Shown here piece after piece: positions 11,401 to 23,339 of a DNA stretch of 64,000 bases. Below the pieces are notes generated by a model. That model searched no databases. It had not been told where the DNA came from and saw only the letters and a program-made list of their open reading frames with translations. This DNA comes from Chionis minor (lineage: Eukaryota; Chordata; Aves; Charadriiformes; Chionididae). Numbering within the stretch: the stretch's first letter is position 1; each line of letters starts with the position of its first letter. Position numbers and translations under genes: made by a program. The stretch covers positions 147,862 through 211,861 of the forward strand of contig VZSF01008179.1 in the NCBI GenBank assembly GCA_013398295.1. Direction: 5' to 3'.

Positions 11401-14400
11401 TCCCAAACTGTCTGATCCCAATCAGTACCCAGCTTAGCTCTTCTGTTATTTTAGCCAGAGTACCTGCCTCAGTTGCCCAATCTGAGTTAAGAACACCCTT
11501 CTTCTTCTGGCAAGGTTGCGGGAACCAAAGAAAAATCTAAAACATCAGCAGGCATAAGACTGGATTAACAAACCAACAGTCAGCCCTACAGCCTCTCAAA
11601 TATCAGAAGACCCAGCCCTAGAAAGAAAAGCCCAATATACTTCCAGCTTCTGGTCAACCACATTAGTGGTCAACCCCGTAAAATAGGCAAATACATGTAG
11701 TTAATAGTTCAGAGTGCTTGACGCAGTGACCTCACTGAGTTGCAACACCGGTGACTACAGCTTCTTTTCCAGTAGAGCTGTAATGCTGATACATGTATTT
11801 TTAAATTGCATCTATCCTACTCTGCAGACTTTGAATAACTATTATTTTGTAGCCAGTACCAGTGTACGAGGCTTGTGCCAAAGTTTTAATGGCGAGTATG
11901 GCTGTTTGAGCAGAGTATCACCCATTTATAAAGTATTTTCATGAAAAGTCAAGTTAAACATGGAGATATGTTTGGGTACCTTAAAAAAAAAAAAACACAA
12001 AACAAACACCTTTTTCACTTTCCTTGCCTGTTCTTTTTGAAAAAAACACTGATTTTATGTCAGATTGGTTTAAAGATTTCAGGGAAGTCACAGTAACTTT
12101 GACATGAATAATGAACACAGGTATTAATGACTGATGGGACAGGAATATTCTGAAGGTTACTGGTTGGCTTTGTTATCACTTTGAAGTGAGGAAGATTTAG
12201 GGAGAGTTCTTAATTCTTACAATGGATTATTCTTATATATTGCTTATTGATGATTTGAAGCCTTGGGACAAATATTGGAACTATGGAACTGAAAACCAAG
12301 ATGTTGCCTTTCTGCTGTCTTGGGAGTTCAGAAGATTCAGTGTCCATCTGGCCTCTTCAGAACCAGCACAAGAAGGCAAGGCTCCATTATCTTGCTCAAT
12401 GGAAGTATAAAGTATTTTATGATAAGACATTTGCATCCTCTTCAACTCTTTCTTGGTCTGCAGGGGTCAATGATATGGGGATGTGTTTGGACGAGGGTTA
12501 TAATTAATAAAGCCATAAACAGAACTTTACAAAACCTATTGTTTGCCAGGGTCTTGCCTTCAGAAGCTCACTAAGTCATCTCTGATGTTTTCAGGTGCAA
12601 GTGGTGTGCACATTAACTTTTGATTAAGAAAACAGTGTGCTCGGGTGAGTTAAATACAGAGAATATTCTTTGTTTCAGAGGCTGGGTACAGATGATGTTT
12701 CAATCACAAATCTCACCAGAGTGCCGCTGTGCTGGACACAGACAGAACATCTAACACAGGCTGGGCATGCTCCGCAGAGCTCCCATCTACATCTCTCAAG
12801 ATACATCTATGTCTTCAAATTCATCTGTCAAGGAATCTATATCCAAAAGGCAGTTAGGAAAGCAGACTGAAAATGTTGTATGAACAGAAACATCTTTCTC
12901 CACCAAAACCAACAGCACTAAAATACTTTTCCACCTTTTGTTTCTTCTCTAAGAAGAATCTCTGCAATTTCCTGTTGGAGCATCAGGACTCAGCGCTTAT
13001 AACAGGGGAGAATGAGTCATAGATTTGGGGCTTAGCTGTTGCAGTTCTCATTTTATAGAGCTGTAAGGCTGCTTTATGAATTTAGAGGGGACCTTAGGAG
13101 ATTCTCAGTTAATCTGGATTTAGACAGCCTTAGCCTCATTTAGACAGAATAAAGGAGTTTGGAGAGTATGTCATGCCTAAGGTAAGTAAGAAAGGCCAAA
13201 AAATCGAATTACCATATTATGGGAATTTCTGTTTCTTTTTAATTTTCAGAGCTGAAAATCCGATGGAAAAACAACTTTTTTGTTTGTTTGTTTGTTTGAC
13301 GAGATAAAATCATTCAGCTTCAATAATATCAAAACACTGCAATGTTCTATAAAATATTAAAGATACAGCAGTGAGCTTCTTTGATAGTTTAATGACTTTC
13401 TGTTTTGACATAAGATCATGTTCAAAATAAGAAGCAGTAAAATTGCTTCTTTTCAAGAATTCAGAGGAAGCTATCTGAAATGTGCAAAACAAAACAAGAA
13501 AGCCAAAGCTATACATTTTTGCCTTGAAACTGAGAGGGTCCTGCAAAACCTCTCCATTTTGATGCAGCTGCCTTTTCTGATGGAGAACTGGCCCAGAAAA
13601 TAAATAAGTACATTTTTTACAAGATACAATATCTCCTAGGCTGGATCCTGTGTGCCTAGCCTAAGGGGTCTCCAACATTTTTATGGCTCCGGGTGAACAG
13701 AAATATCTCCTTGTGCTCTCCCCACCCATTCACACTCCCACAACCTCCCTGTGGCAACAGCTTCCCTGGGAAAGTAGCATTATTAGGAAAGGATAAACCA
13801 TAATTATTAGCTATCATTTAATGTGATTTAGCACCTGGAAATAATGGATAGGAAATTGTGCCAGATGCTTAGTCAACAAACTGCAGCCTACCAGGAAGTG
13901 TTCCATGAAGCATTGCTGCCCTGTCGATCAAACTTGAGAACAACAGTGATAAGTAGGACAATAAAGCTACCTAAATTATGTTGCAAGAGCTGCAGGGTTC
14001 TACATATGACCTACTTTGGTATCATTCTCTTTGAAGTATCCAGTTTTTTCTGTGGTGCAGTCCGTGGGAAGTGGAGGTGCAGAGGAAGGAAGACCTGCTG
14101 TACTGTCTCCATCACAGCCAAAAGCAGAGCCAGAACCAGAACCTCTCTTTTCTGCCTTGCTCACTGGTCCAGGCTGGGTCTGGAGAAGCTAGCCAAATAA
14201 CATGCATGCTTTGTAAACTGTTTTTCTTCTCTAGAAAGTGTGAAATGAGTAAAGATGAAATAAAAAGTGAAAGACTCTCCATTCTTCCACCCATGACCTG
14301 TACCCACTCTTCATTTCCACCTCAAGCCATGTGGAGAGCTATGTGTCTCCCTGGATCTGGTGGGCTCTCTGACTTTCTGTCTGTGCTTTGCCACCAGGTT

Positions 14401-15380
14401 TTAAGGTCACCTACAGCCAAAGCTCCAAAGCCTCCCTAAGGTTTTACATGCCAACTTCTACCTCCTAAAAAAGCCTGCCAAAACCAAAACAAAGCCATGA
14501 CAGTTTCCTTCAAGTCCTTCCCTAAAGCATACCCATATTGGGATATATCCATAGCCTTCTTTTATAGCCTCATCTTACAGCCATCTGCTGTAGGCAACAC
14601 TCTCCAGAAGCATTTCATTGACCCATGGGAGTACGTTGAATGTGCACAGGAGATGGCATACCATAGACTTCCCTGCTGGATATCTTGGGGTCTACTTCAC
14701 ACAGTCTTAAGCTGTCTTGGCTTCACCCATCTCACACTGTTTTTCCAAAAAATGTCAATTCTGTGCAGCATCCCTGCCTACCCTGGAGCAGTGGAAGTCC
14801 TTATCTACTTCATCTGGGTGTTGCCTCCGATGAAGCTCTCTGGTTCTGTGTCTTTGCATCTCCCAAGATTTTAGAGTCCCCCCAAAGTCTGCTTTGCTCT
14901 TTCTCCTGATTTGTCCTTGCTGCTCAGTCTTAAAGCAACTGTTCTCTAATCATTTCTATGAGCACATCATTCACACGCACAACAGAAATCCAGACACAGT
15001 CATAGCAATCCTTTGGTCCCATTCACTCTCCTGGTGGCTGACCCCTTCCTCTTTGTTAATCCCATGGATCTTCTTGGATGACGACTCCTTCCTTTGAAGG
15101 AGGTGCTCCCTGAAAGATGGGGCTGAGGGAGCAAGGAATGAGAGAAGTTGATCCATCAAGGTGCATGCTGCCTTCTGCAAGCAGATGTTAGCAGGGAGCA
15201 TGCTAACCTATCTCCTGCGGAGAAGTGACTCTGCTGTCTGGCCTGTGTGCCCTGTAGGAGACAGCCCCATTCCCCTGCCATGCAAGCCTGTAGCACAGAA
15301 AGAAGCATGCAGGATATCTTTATAAGCCCTGTTTTTCCTCTGGCTGCCCTGTCATGTCTGCTCAGGGAGGAATAGGAAGA
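8421..15380. other. Non-coding, no gene recognised
   Basis: About 7 kb of unremarkable intronic sequence. A runs occur near 11982 (followed by CA-rich DNA) and a TTTG microsatellite at 13276-13298. The longest frames (for example 9260-9718 plus and 14071-14439 plus) show no domain, signal peptide or exon-like boundary and are treated as chance. Old repeats may be present that I do not recognise. Confidence 0.5.
13276..13298. repeat. (TTTG)n microsatellite
   Basis: About five TTTG units following a short T run. Confidence 0.9.
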
Positions 15381-15384
15381 AATT

Positions 15385-15456
15385 CTGTTTGTTATACAGG
15401 AATCCAATCAGATGATCCCAGAGCCCCTTCTGGCCTTAAAATCCCTGTGTCTATTC
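15385..15456 (+). mobile_element. CR1-like LINE 3' fragment
   Basis: GTTATACAGGAATCC, AATCAGATGATCCCAGAG and CCCCTTCTGGCCTTAAAATC reproduce the sense-strand 3' end of an old amniote CR1 type (CAGGAGGTCAGACTAGATGA then TCCCTTCTGGCCTTAAAATC). The terminal octamer repeats are lost. Confidence 0.6.
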
Positions 15457-15589
15457 AGCACCGCCAGCTCATAACACATCTCCCAGGGAAGAAAAGCCAC
15501 ATTCATGGACTTGGATCCCTCTTTGTCAGAAGACTTTGCTTGTTTTGGCTGTTTGGTAGATAGGAGCGTGGGCAGACACATCTAGCTCG

Positions 15590-16310
15590 TCAACTGGTGA
15601 AAACCACCCTTGTGGACCTGAGGACGGTGCACCCCGGTTCGGCACCCATCCCGTAGCGGTGCTTAGGGGTGAAAACCACTGCGTCCCCCTTCCCCCCGGC
15701 GCCTGGATGAAGGCAACCAAGCCTCCGCCGTCCCCGTTTCCCTCCCTGGCTCCAGTCCAGCGCCGAGGGCCCATTTGGGGCCGGGATTCTCCCGGGACAA
15801 AGGGATGCTAATCAGCTCCCTCTACTGTTCCCTTTTGTCTAGGACTAGCTCCCACGCTTGGACTTGGCACTCTGGGATGCGGCAGAGGGAGCTCCTTGTT
15901 GCAACCAGCCTGAGCCCAGTTGGGGAATGCAATGTACCCAGCAGGGAAAAAGGAGGAAGGGGAGGGGAGGGGGAAGGAAATAAATCTATAACTCCGCGCA
16001 ACCCGCTCCCTGCCAGCCCGTCGCATTGTGCACGCCGCCCGAGGCAGAAGTTTCCAGTGCCTCCCGCCGCCGGGAGAGACGCCACCACCGGTTTTGTAGC
16101 CACAGGCTGTCTTGTTTCTTCTCCCCTCCCTGATCCCCCGTCTAATGTTTTAGTCGCCAGAAAAATCTCCATGTCAGGGTTGACAGATGAGGGTTGGTGC
16201 AGTGGGAGGTAGAAGGAGCACAGAAAGCAGAGAGGATCGGCTCCTGGCATTGCTGCCATTTCCTTTTCACCGCCACCGCTCTCCCGGGTTTGCAGCCTGT
16301 GTCTGGGTGT
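15590..16310. promoter_or_regulatory. CpG-rich patch inside presumed intron 2
   Basis: CpGs are much denser than in the surrounding sequence, for example GGTTCGGCACCCATCCCG, CTCCGCCGTCCCCG, CGCCGCCCGAGGC and CCCGCCGCCGGGAGAGACGC. I count by eye several tens in about 700 bases. No Wnt or other recognisable protein is encoded on either strand despite long open frames, which GC-rich DNA produces easily. It could be a CpG island serving an alternative or non-coding promoter, or a GC-rich enhancer. Confidence 0.5.
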
Positions 16311-17790
16311 TGGCTGTTTACAGCTGTTTACACGGGGCTGCCTCATCTCCACAGAAGTGTACAGATGTACAAGAGCCAGATCGTTATCCCAGAATCATTT
16401 TGCAGGTGGAGAGGTGATGAGGTCAGGGCCTCTCACTAAGAAGCTCAGGCAACACTTGAGCCCACCAAACCCAGACCGCGCGCGGCCTCCAGTTGATTGA
16501 CCTGACTGCATTGGGGATGGAGAGGCAAATGCAGCCAGATGTGATGCTAACCATAGTCTTCTGGGTCTACTGTACCAGAAGGTTGCCCAGTACTTGCCCT
16601 TGAACACCCCTGAAGTCACAGAAGGCTGAAGTGACCCCTTCTAATAGTGACCTGGCCATCCAGCAGCTCCAGCAGTAAGAGAAGGAGCTCCTCTACCACC
16701 TTATTGGTATCCTGCTCCCAGAGGCTGAAGGACTAACACGTTGGCAAGCTTCCTCAGCATCTCTGTTTGCTGCCATTGCAATTTACAGCTTGTGCCAAGG
16801 CTCAGTAGAAACTGCTAATCTCCCAGTACTGATGTGGGCTGCAAACCAGAGATGTGGCTACAGCTCATCTAGATCGCCCCAAACTTCATTTCCTCCTCAA
16901 TCCTGCTGCCTGTACTGAGCTAGGTAGGTAACAGCCAGTTCAGAAATGCTGTAACCATGAGTATGGACTGTCCTGTACCTGTGGGCTGGAACATGGACTC
17001 AGGGAATACAGCGATATGCTGGCACTTACGACTGTCTCATCCCCTGCGGTAATCTCCAGCTCAATCTCCAAGCTCAATTTACACTGACACTAAACACAAC
17101 TGATGCTTCTGTCTTGAGCCAGGATCTGCCAGTCTTTTTCTCAGCAGCGTTGGCAAATCTCTGGCCAGCAGTATTTATGCATCTTGACGGCTAAGTGGAG
17201 CTTGCATAGTCACATTTTCAATCCTGATCCTTCCAGTTTCCTTCCCCATAGTTACAGGGTAGAGTTTGTAGATCTCCGTTGTTGATACCAGGGCAGCTGC
17301 CCAAATTGCCATTAGCGGAGAGGTAGACGGGGTGTGGTTGGAAATCAGATCCTCTTGGGAAGAGTTTCATGAGAGAGCAGAGAGTACCTCCTACATGTAA
17401 CTAACCTCCTGGATGGATCAGTATCTTGTGGCTTTCTGCTCATGCCTTACTTTATTGCAGAAGTGGAGAAGTCTGATCTAGAGCAGGGAAAGGGGGGGAA
17501 GCATTTGGCACAGAGACAACTGAGATGCCAGAATGCCATCAGGAAAATATTATGAGGTCTGCTAAACATATTAATTTTAAGTCATGCGAGACATTATGAG
17601 ATGGGATTATGCCTGAAATAGCAAGGAACTGCCTGTATTTAGTGGTCCAGGAGATCCTTTTCAGTGTCATGTTCTTGCATTAGTAAAACAGACTCTCCAA
17701 CAGAGTCTGGATGTCAGGACTGCTTTCTAACAGGAGAGAGACAAGGGGGTGGGAACTATTTGCCCCCAAACTGGGCCTCTGAGAAATAAA
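16311..17790. other. Non-coding, nothing firmly recognised
   Basis: The stretch at about 16574-16620 (AGGTTGCCCAG, CCCTTGAACACCCC) faintly resembles antisense CR1 but is too short to call. Nothing else is recognisable. Confidence 0.45.
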
Positions 17791-17796
17791 CATGGA

Positions 17797-17976
17797 AGTC
17801 TGAGCCTGTAGCCCTAGGCTCCCTCTATAGTCAATGGAGAGAAATAAACATCTTGGTATGATTCATGTTATCCTGAGATAGGTGTCTAAGATAGGTCAGA
17901 TGAATTGCTCTCTGGAGATGCCGATTGCTCTCCACTGACTACAAAGGGAGCCTGGGGTGACTAGCTCAGACTGACA
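17797..17976. repeat. Foldback (inverted-repeat) element, copy A
   Basis: The 45-base arms at 17797-17841 and 17928-17972 are reverse complements with 37 of 45 positions matching. Between them the sequence is also partly self-complementary, around ATAGGTGTCTAAGATAGG. Copies with the same internal order are at 57061-57215, 55779-55890 and 32644-32718. No transposase and no clear target-site duplication are seen. A MITE-like or palindromic SINE-like origin is possible; I do not know the family name. Confidence 0.7.
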
Positions 17977-17979
17977 TCT

Positions 17980-19180
17980 AACTTTGGTAGATGAGATCAG
18001 CCCTATCAGAGAGCCTGTGGAGTGATATTGTTATGACACAGCAAGAAAAAAATACAGAGGAGACTTGTGTCTCCCAGGTATTGTAACTGAATTTAAAAGC
18101 CTTGTTCCATTCTTGCTAAACCCAGAGAAAAACTCACATGGATTTTGTTAGACATAAGATGAACTTTCCCATCCACAGCAGTAACCGGGACAAAAGAGTC
18201 AGTCCATAAGCACAGCTATGTTTTGGCTTTCTTGAAAGAGAAGAGACATGGCCCTTATCCCCAAAGATGTAGAGCCCAAAATAAGCCTAGCTGCAAAGGT
18301 AAGAGTGCCCAGCATCCCATATGAAACTGGATGTGACCTGAATCCCACATCTCTCATGAACCAGACAAATGCCTGCTCTGCTCTTCATGTGGTCCCTGGG
18401 AGCAGGAGTCTTCTCAGGAAGAGCCGGTCTCCCTGGATTCCCTCAGTGATTGATGGAGAGATGTAGAAACTTCAGGGTGTGAATAATTTAATCCTAACTG
18501 TCTACAATACATCAGATGAATCATGCCCCAGAGGACCTCAGCATCAGATGGAACTCCCTCGACCTGTCTTGCTGTCTGACATAATGGACCCAAACTTTTG
18601 CTGACCCAGTGCTCTTCTGCAGACCTCATTTTAAACTTTTTATAAAGTGTAAATAGCAAAGAAAATGCTCTGTTCTAGAAGAGTTATTCTGAATCTAGCA
18701 AAGGAAAATATCATGGCTGGCTGTCAACACCAGAGCAGTGTCGCTTTAGAAATTAGGAGACTTGTAAAAGGGGAGGTAGATGAATTGTCTATGTCTTGCT
18801 GGTATGTCAGATAAGATGTCCTTTGGGAAAAGGTGTCATAGTCAAATCCAGATTTTTTTTTCATTCCAGAAATCTTGAGGTGAAATTCTCCAGTCTGCAT
18901 CATGCAAGGATAATCTGACACCTGGCAGGCTATAAACACGCAGACTGTGCTCTACTGAAGGAAGGAAAGAGGCATCTGAGATCCAGAGATCTCATATCTC
19001 TTCCAGTAACACACTATTGTTGCTGCCCCTTTCCATTACCAATGACCTTCAAGAGATTATTTGGTATCATTTTCTGAAGGACACTTTGCCGTGTCTATAG
19101 GACAGTGTCATCTTCAGGAACATAATGAGTGAAAAGAATAGTAATTTTTCATGGTCTGTCTGATTAAGATGACAAAGGCA
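17980..19180. other. Non-coding; possible fragment of the same foldback family
   Basis: Around 18450-18560 pieces such as GATGAATCATGCCCCAGAGG recall the foldback family but do not form a full copy. Otherwise featureless. Confidence 0.35.
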
Positions 19181-19187
19181 TCTTGTC

Positions 19188-19216
19188 TCATCCCATCCCA
19201 TCCCAACGCATCCCAC
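19188..19216. repeat. (CATCC)n pentanucleotide repeat
   Basis: Three perfect CATCC units, one altered unit and a fourth CATCC. Confidence 0.8.
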
Positions 19217-19439
19217 CTTGGTTTGAGTTGGAAGTACTGGAAGGCAAGACATCTACCCAGTTTAATAATGAAGCAATCAAGTGGTCTCGAGTACTCCGTA
19301 TTTCATTCCATGCTCATCTTGGTAACTGCATAGACAGGAGCTGTACCAAAAAGAACATCCCTTTGTTGGACAGGAACAGGGTTAATCCAGGGGGACATGA
19401 GCAGTGGGTCACTCCCCTGCTTTTGTGGCTCTCGTCATT

Positions 19440-20330
19440 TGCCTTCTAGCAGGGGCGACGGCCAACAATTATTTCCGGAATGAATTTATGCCTCTGAGCC
19501 TCTGCATCACCCATTAGACTCTCATTTGTCCAGTGGGGAATTTGATATATGTCCTTAGAGGGCACATCCGACGGGCACAGACACTTGACAAAGCAACGGG
19601 ATGTGCGCGCACCCGCCCTAGCTCGTTCAAACCCCCTCGCACGCCAGCAAATGCTCCGACGTACAAAAAGGGATGGTGCGGCTTCCCAAGGTTGCACGAG
19701 TGTTAAACTCTAATAAACAAGCCCCATCGGCGAAAGCTGAAAGAATCTGAGCCCTCTCCAACAAAGCATTTAATCCAGTTTGGCGTAACCTTTGACATTA
19801 TTAGGGATCGCAGTGACCCTAATCCAATCAGATTGATTAACTAAAGCGGAGACCCCATAAGCTGACCCCCCTCTGGCCTCTGCTATTTAGTCCTGACCAA
19901 ACAGTGGGAGAGACGTGCCGTATTTACACCACAATGGGTCCGCGCTGAGAACCTGTTTCATTACAGAGCGACTTAAACTCCCATTACTCCATCAATGTAT
20001 CATTCTTCAATAGTTCATTAAAAGCTGCTCCTCCACAATAACTATTAACCATTTCTCAGTCCAGCTGGCAGGTTTAAAGCCCCAGCCAGTCTTTAGCAGA
20101 AGGAGGTGGGAGTGAGTGAAAGAAATAGATAGACAAGGGCTCCCTTTTTAAATTTAAACGAACTAGGGGCTTAAATAGTTTGAGGTAATTTACTTTTATT
20201 GAATGGGGGAAGGAGAGGGAGGAAACTTTTATTTTGACTTAATTATGTGGTGAGGTCCTTTAAAGACACAGGGCCATGATAAGCTTTTATTGTATTACTT
20301 CTCTCGAGATCAGTTCATATTTCTGCCCAG
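19440..20330. promoter_or_regulatory. Strong candidate conserved non-coding element
   Basis: Nearly 900 bases without recognisable repeats or low-complexity runs, with well-kept CpGs (GGGCGACGGCC, CATCCGACGGGC, GCGCGCACCCGC, GTCCGCGCTGAG) amid AT-rich homeodomain cores. Two TAATCC sites of OTX/PITX type lie at 19771-19776 and 19820-19825, and a third at 19383-19388. A short perfect inverted repeat, ATTAGGG at 19800-19806 and CCCTAAT at 19817-19823, spans the core. CCAATCAGATTGATTAAC follows. Of all blocks in the window, this one most resembles an ultraconserved developmental enhancer. It lies 4 to 5 kb downstream of the exon. No alignment supports this yet. Confidence 0.5.
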
Positions 20331-20339
20331 AGGAGCTTC

Positions 20340-23090
20340 AAAGAGAGTTCGCATGGCATTGAGAGACTACAAAATACACCACAACTTAAACGTGAACAGT
20401 GTCTTCAGTCCATAAATTTTAAAAACAGGGCAAAAGACACAAATCCCAGTAAATGCCACTTAAGTTTGAGATTGAAAATGCCTTTTAGGTTCCACCATTC
20501 ACATTCTGTTGCCAGTGATGTCCCTCTACTACATCCTCCAAAGTTTTAATCTGTGTATTTTTAAAGGCAACACAAAAATCTTCCATTGTCCTTGGGAAAC
20601 TGAAAGACACAGCAACTGCCTGACAAACTGCCAAATCTCTCAGGTAAGTGGCTGGGCATGAGCTGTGGCTAAGGTGATCACTTCAGGTCGTGTGGCTATG
20701 GCCGTGTTCTGCTCCACTCCACAATACAGGTGAAGAAATAAATCAGAACAATTTTTTTTCCCTCTAGAAATTACTCTGTTAGAAAAGCTCAAGTAAGGGC
20801 TTCTTCCCACTGTCCAGTAGTTGAGATTTGAAGTTCTGAGAGACTAGAAATCACATGAACTATAGCCCTTTATATGACTGGCAGACAGGTAGGTTCAGGG
20901 AGAGGAAAAGAGATCAGTCTCACTTCTTTTCCTATGCAGGCATCCTGTTCTTCACATTCCCAATAATTTACAGTACTCAAGCCACCTATTTCTGAGTGCT
21001 TTGCAAGAGAGACCCAACAGTGGCATCTATCTGAATGTTTCTCCATGGAGCTGCACAGCTGCTCATACACTCCCAAGGCCACAAAGGAGGAGAAAAAACC
21101 TCTTCCAGCAGCCCCGTAGCAATTTCACCTCTTGCTAATGCCTGTATCGTTCCCCATGCAGGTAGCACAGCACAGAGAGGAAGGTGACTCCTTTCTCTTT
21201 GAACAGGGAACATTTATTCCACAGCCAGGGACAGGTAAAACTGAGTAACTGAGTAGCTGGATGGGATGGGGGACTTCTGCTCTTCATGTGTGCTGAGTGA
21301 CATATGAAGAGCTAGAGTGATTCGTGGCAAGGCCTGCCAAGTATTGCTTCCAAATAGCAGCAGGTCTAGATCCCCTGAACATCACCATTCCTTTGTTGCT
21401 GGGCTCATGAATACCATTGCTGTTTAATATGTGATTTGTTTTGCCTGGCTATGGAAGTGTTAAAAAAGAAATATACATAAACATAGTTGTATCTAAAGCA
21501 GGTGGGATTTCCTTCTGTAAACAGGCTGATGGGGGAAAAGAGCCTAGTTTCAGACGAGATAGCAGAATATGGCTCTTAACAGGACCAGAGTCTGGTGACA
21601 GTTTGGCACTGCTGAATTGCAGCTCAAGCCTAGCCCTGAATTAGCAATGAGAGACCAAAGCACTAAGGGCAGCCCAGACAGTGAGGCGGCCTCAGTGAGA
21701 TTTGGGCCTAGAAAGTATTTCCTGAAGGCATTAAAATCAGCCCTTTTCAATGCAAGAATTGCAGATAGTCACGTAAGGCAAAAGCGAGTTGTTTTAGTGA
21801 CTATGTTGGTTTGTGCTGAGGGAGGATGGGGTCCCTGTTGACTCAAATGAGAAGCTGCAGTGAGATCTTGGGTGACTTAAAATCCAAGCTGCAAAGTAGA
21901 GTTTTGCTTTCTTTCTTTCTTTCTCCCCTTTTCTCCTTCTCTCTTTCTGGGTAGGAGCTCAAATATGTTCCTACCCTGGGGGATCTGCCGCACAAGAATG
22001 CGACTGAGCTGTTTTTTTTCTCCCCCCTCCTGCTGTAGGTGAAGCAAAACTGAAGGGTGGTTTGATTCTCCCTCAAGGAACAACATTCTTCAGTTATGAA
22101 ATCGTCCCAGCCTTCTTTCCCTCCCTGAGCCCGGCTACTGAAAACTTGCAGTCTCAAGCAGGGACAGACCCTTTGTGTTGACATCATTGTGAGATAAGAG
22201 AGTTTGGCAGCTTGTGGGATCAGGGTTCCTTCGGTCAGCAAGGAGGTGAGGATCGCTTTCCTTATGCACAGCATATAATTGCTGCTGGAGGTGTGGAGTG
22301 TCTAATCCAAGACCATCTGGGAACACGAGGTGCTCCATGCATCCTTGAGGACATCCACCCTTGTGACGAGGCCAAGACGTTGGGCTATCTGGTTCACTTA
22401 CTGTCCATGCCCAGTCAATGATCTTGGGCAAGTCACACTGGGCTTATGTGTATGGGCTTATAATATGAAAAATATTCAGTTTGGTTGTGCTGGCCTAATT
22501 CAACCCAAGGGTGGTGTACCCAGAAGGAGTGTTTTAATTGCATGCAAAACACTGGTATGACACTTTGATACGGGCTTAAGTATAGATCTTACAGGCCTAA
22601 TTATTTTGGGATGATCTCTCACTACTAAACCCAAATAGTGACCCCAACATTAATATAGTGTCTCAGCTCTCCAGCTCTAATGAGATAACCCCACCAGCTG
22701 AAACCACCCATTCTCCTGCTGGGTGCGTGCAAAATGCCTGTTCTGACTGGTGGAGGCCCTACCACAATACGAATCATTACTTTGCTCTCTCTCAGCTGCC
22801 CTATTTTTCAAAATTCCCTCAAGAGGAAATGCCCAGGTCTCTTCTGAGTAATGCAGCAGGGGAAAACCAAACAAACCCCCTGTCTCCAGATGGCCAAGCA
22901 CTGGAAGAACACGCCCCAAGCTGGGTGTAATTCAGCTACATACACCAACTCAGGAGATTTTCTGAAACTATCTCAGGCCCTCCCTCCTCTCTTATACAAG
23001 GTCAAACCATGCTACTCCGCTATTCCAAACAAAGTAATTCCATCTCTCAGGCTGTCAGGAACCTGTGGCTCTTACTCTTTTTCAAAACCA
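20340..23090. other. Non-coding, nothing recognised apart from simple repeats
   Basis: Contains a pyrimidine microsatellite (TTTC/CTTT) at about 21906-21950. No exon-like open frame is found; in particular none carries Wnt exon 3 or 4 motifs. Confidence 0.5.
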
Positions 23091-23098
23091 AAGCAGAC

Positions 23099-23290
23099 AG
23101 GAAGGAAGGGAGGGAAGGAGGGAGGAGGAAAGAGAGAGACAGAAAGAGAGAGAGAAAGAGTGAGAAAGCAAGAGAAAGTGAGAGAAAGCGAGAAAGCAAG
23201 AAAGAGAAAGCGAGAGAGAAAGCGGGAGAGAAAGCGAGAAAAAGAGAAAGAGAGAAAGAAAGAGACAAAGAGAGAAAGAGAAAGAAAGAA

Positions 23291-23321
<31 letters not shown>

Positions 23322-23337
23322 CAAGAAAGAAAGAGAA
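23099..23337. repeat. Polypurine tract (GA-rich, GGAA to GAAA units)
   Basis: About 240 bases of almost pure purine on the plus strand. They begin with GGAAGG-type units, pass through GAGAGAAAGCGAGAAAG-type units and end in perfect GAAA repeats. The few pyrimidines are isolated C residues in AGACAG, AGCGAG and AGCAAG. The long open frames across it encode only Arg/Lys/Glu or Ser/Leu/Phe low-complexity strings and are not genes. Confidence 0.95.
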
Positions 23338-23339
23338 CC

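Noticed and set aside
15822..16352. Minus-strand frame of 176 codons in the CpG-rich patch
   Set aside because: GC-rich DNA lacks stop codons by chance. No domain is present, and none of the Wnt exon 3 or 4 motifs appear.
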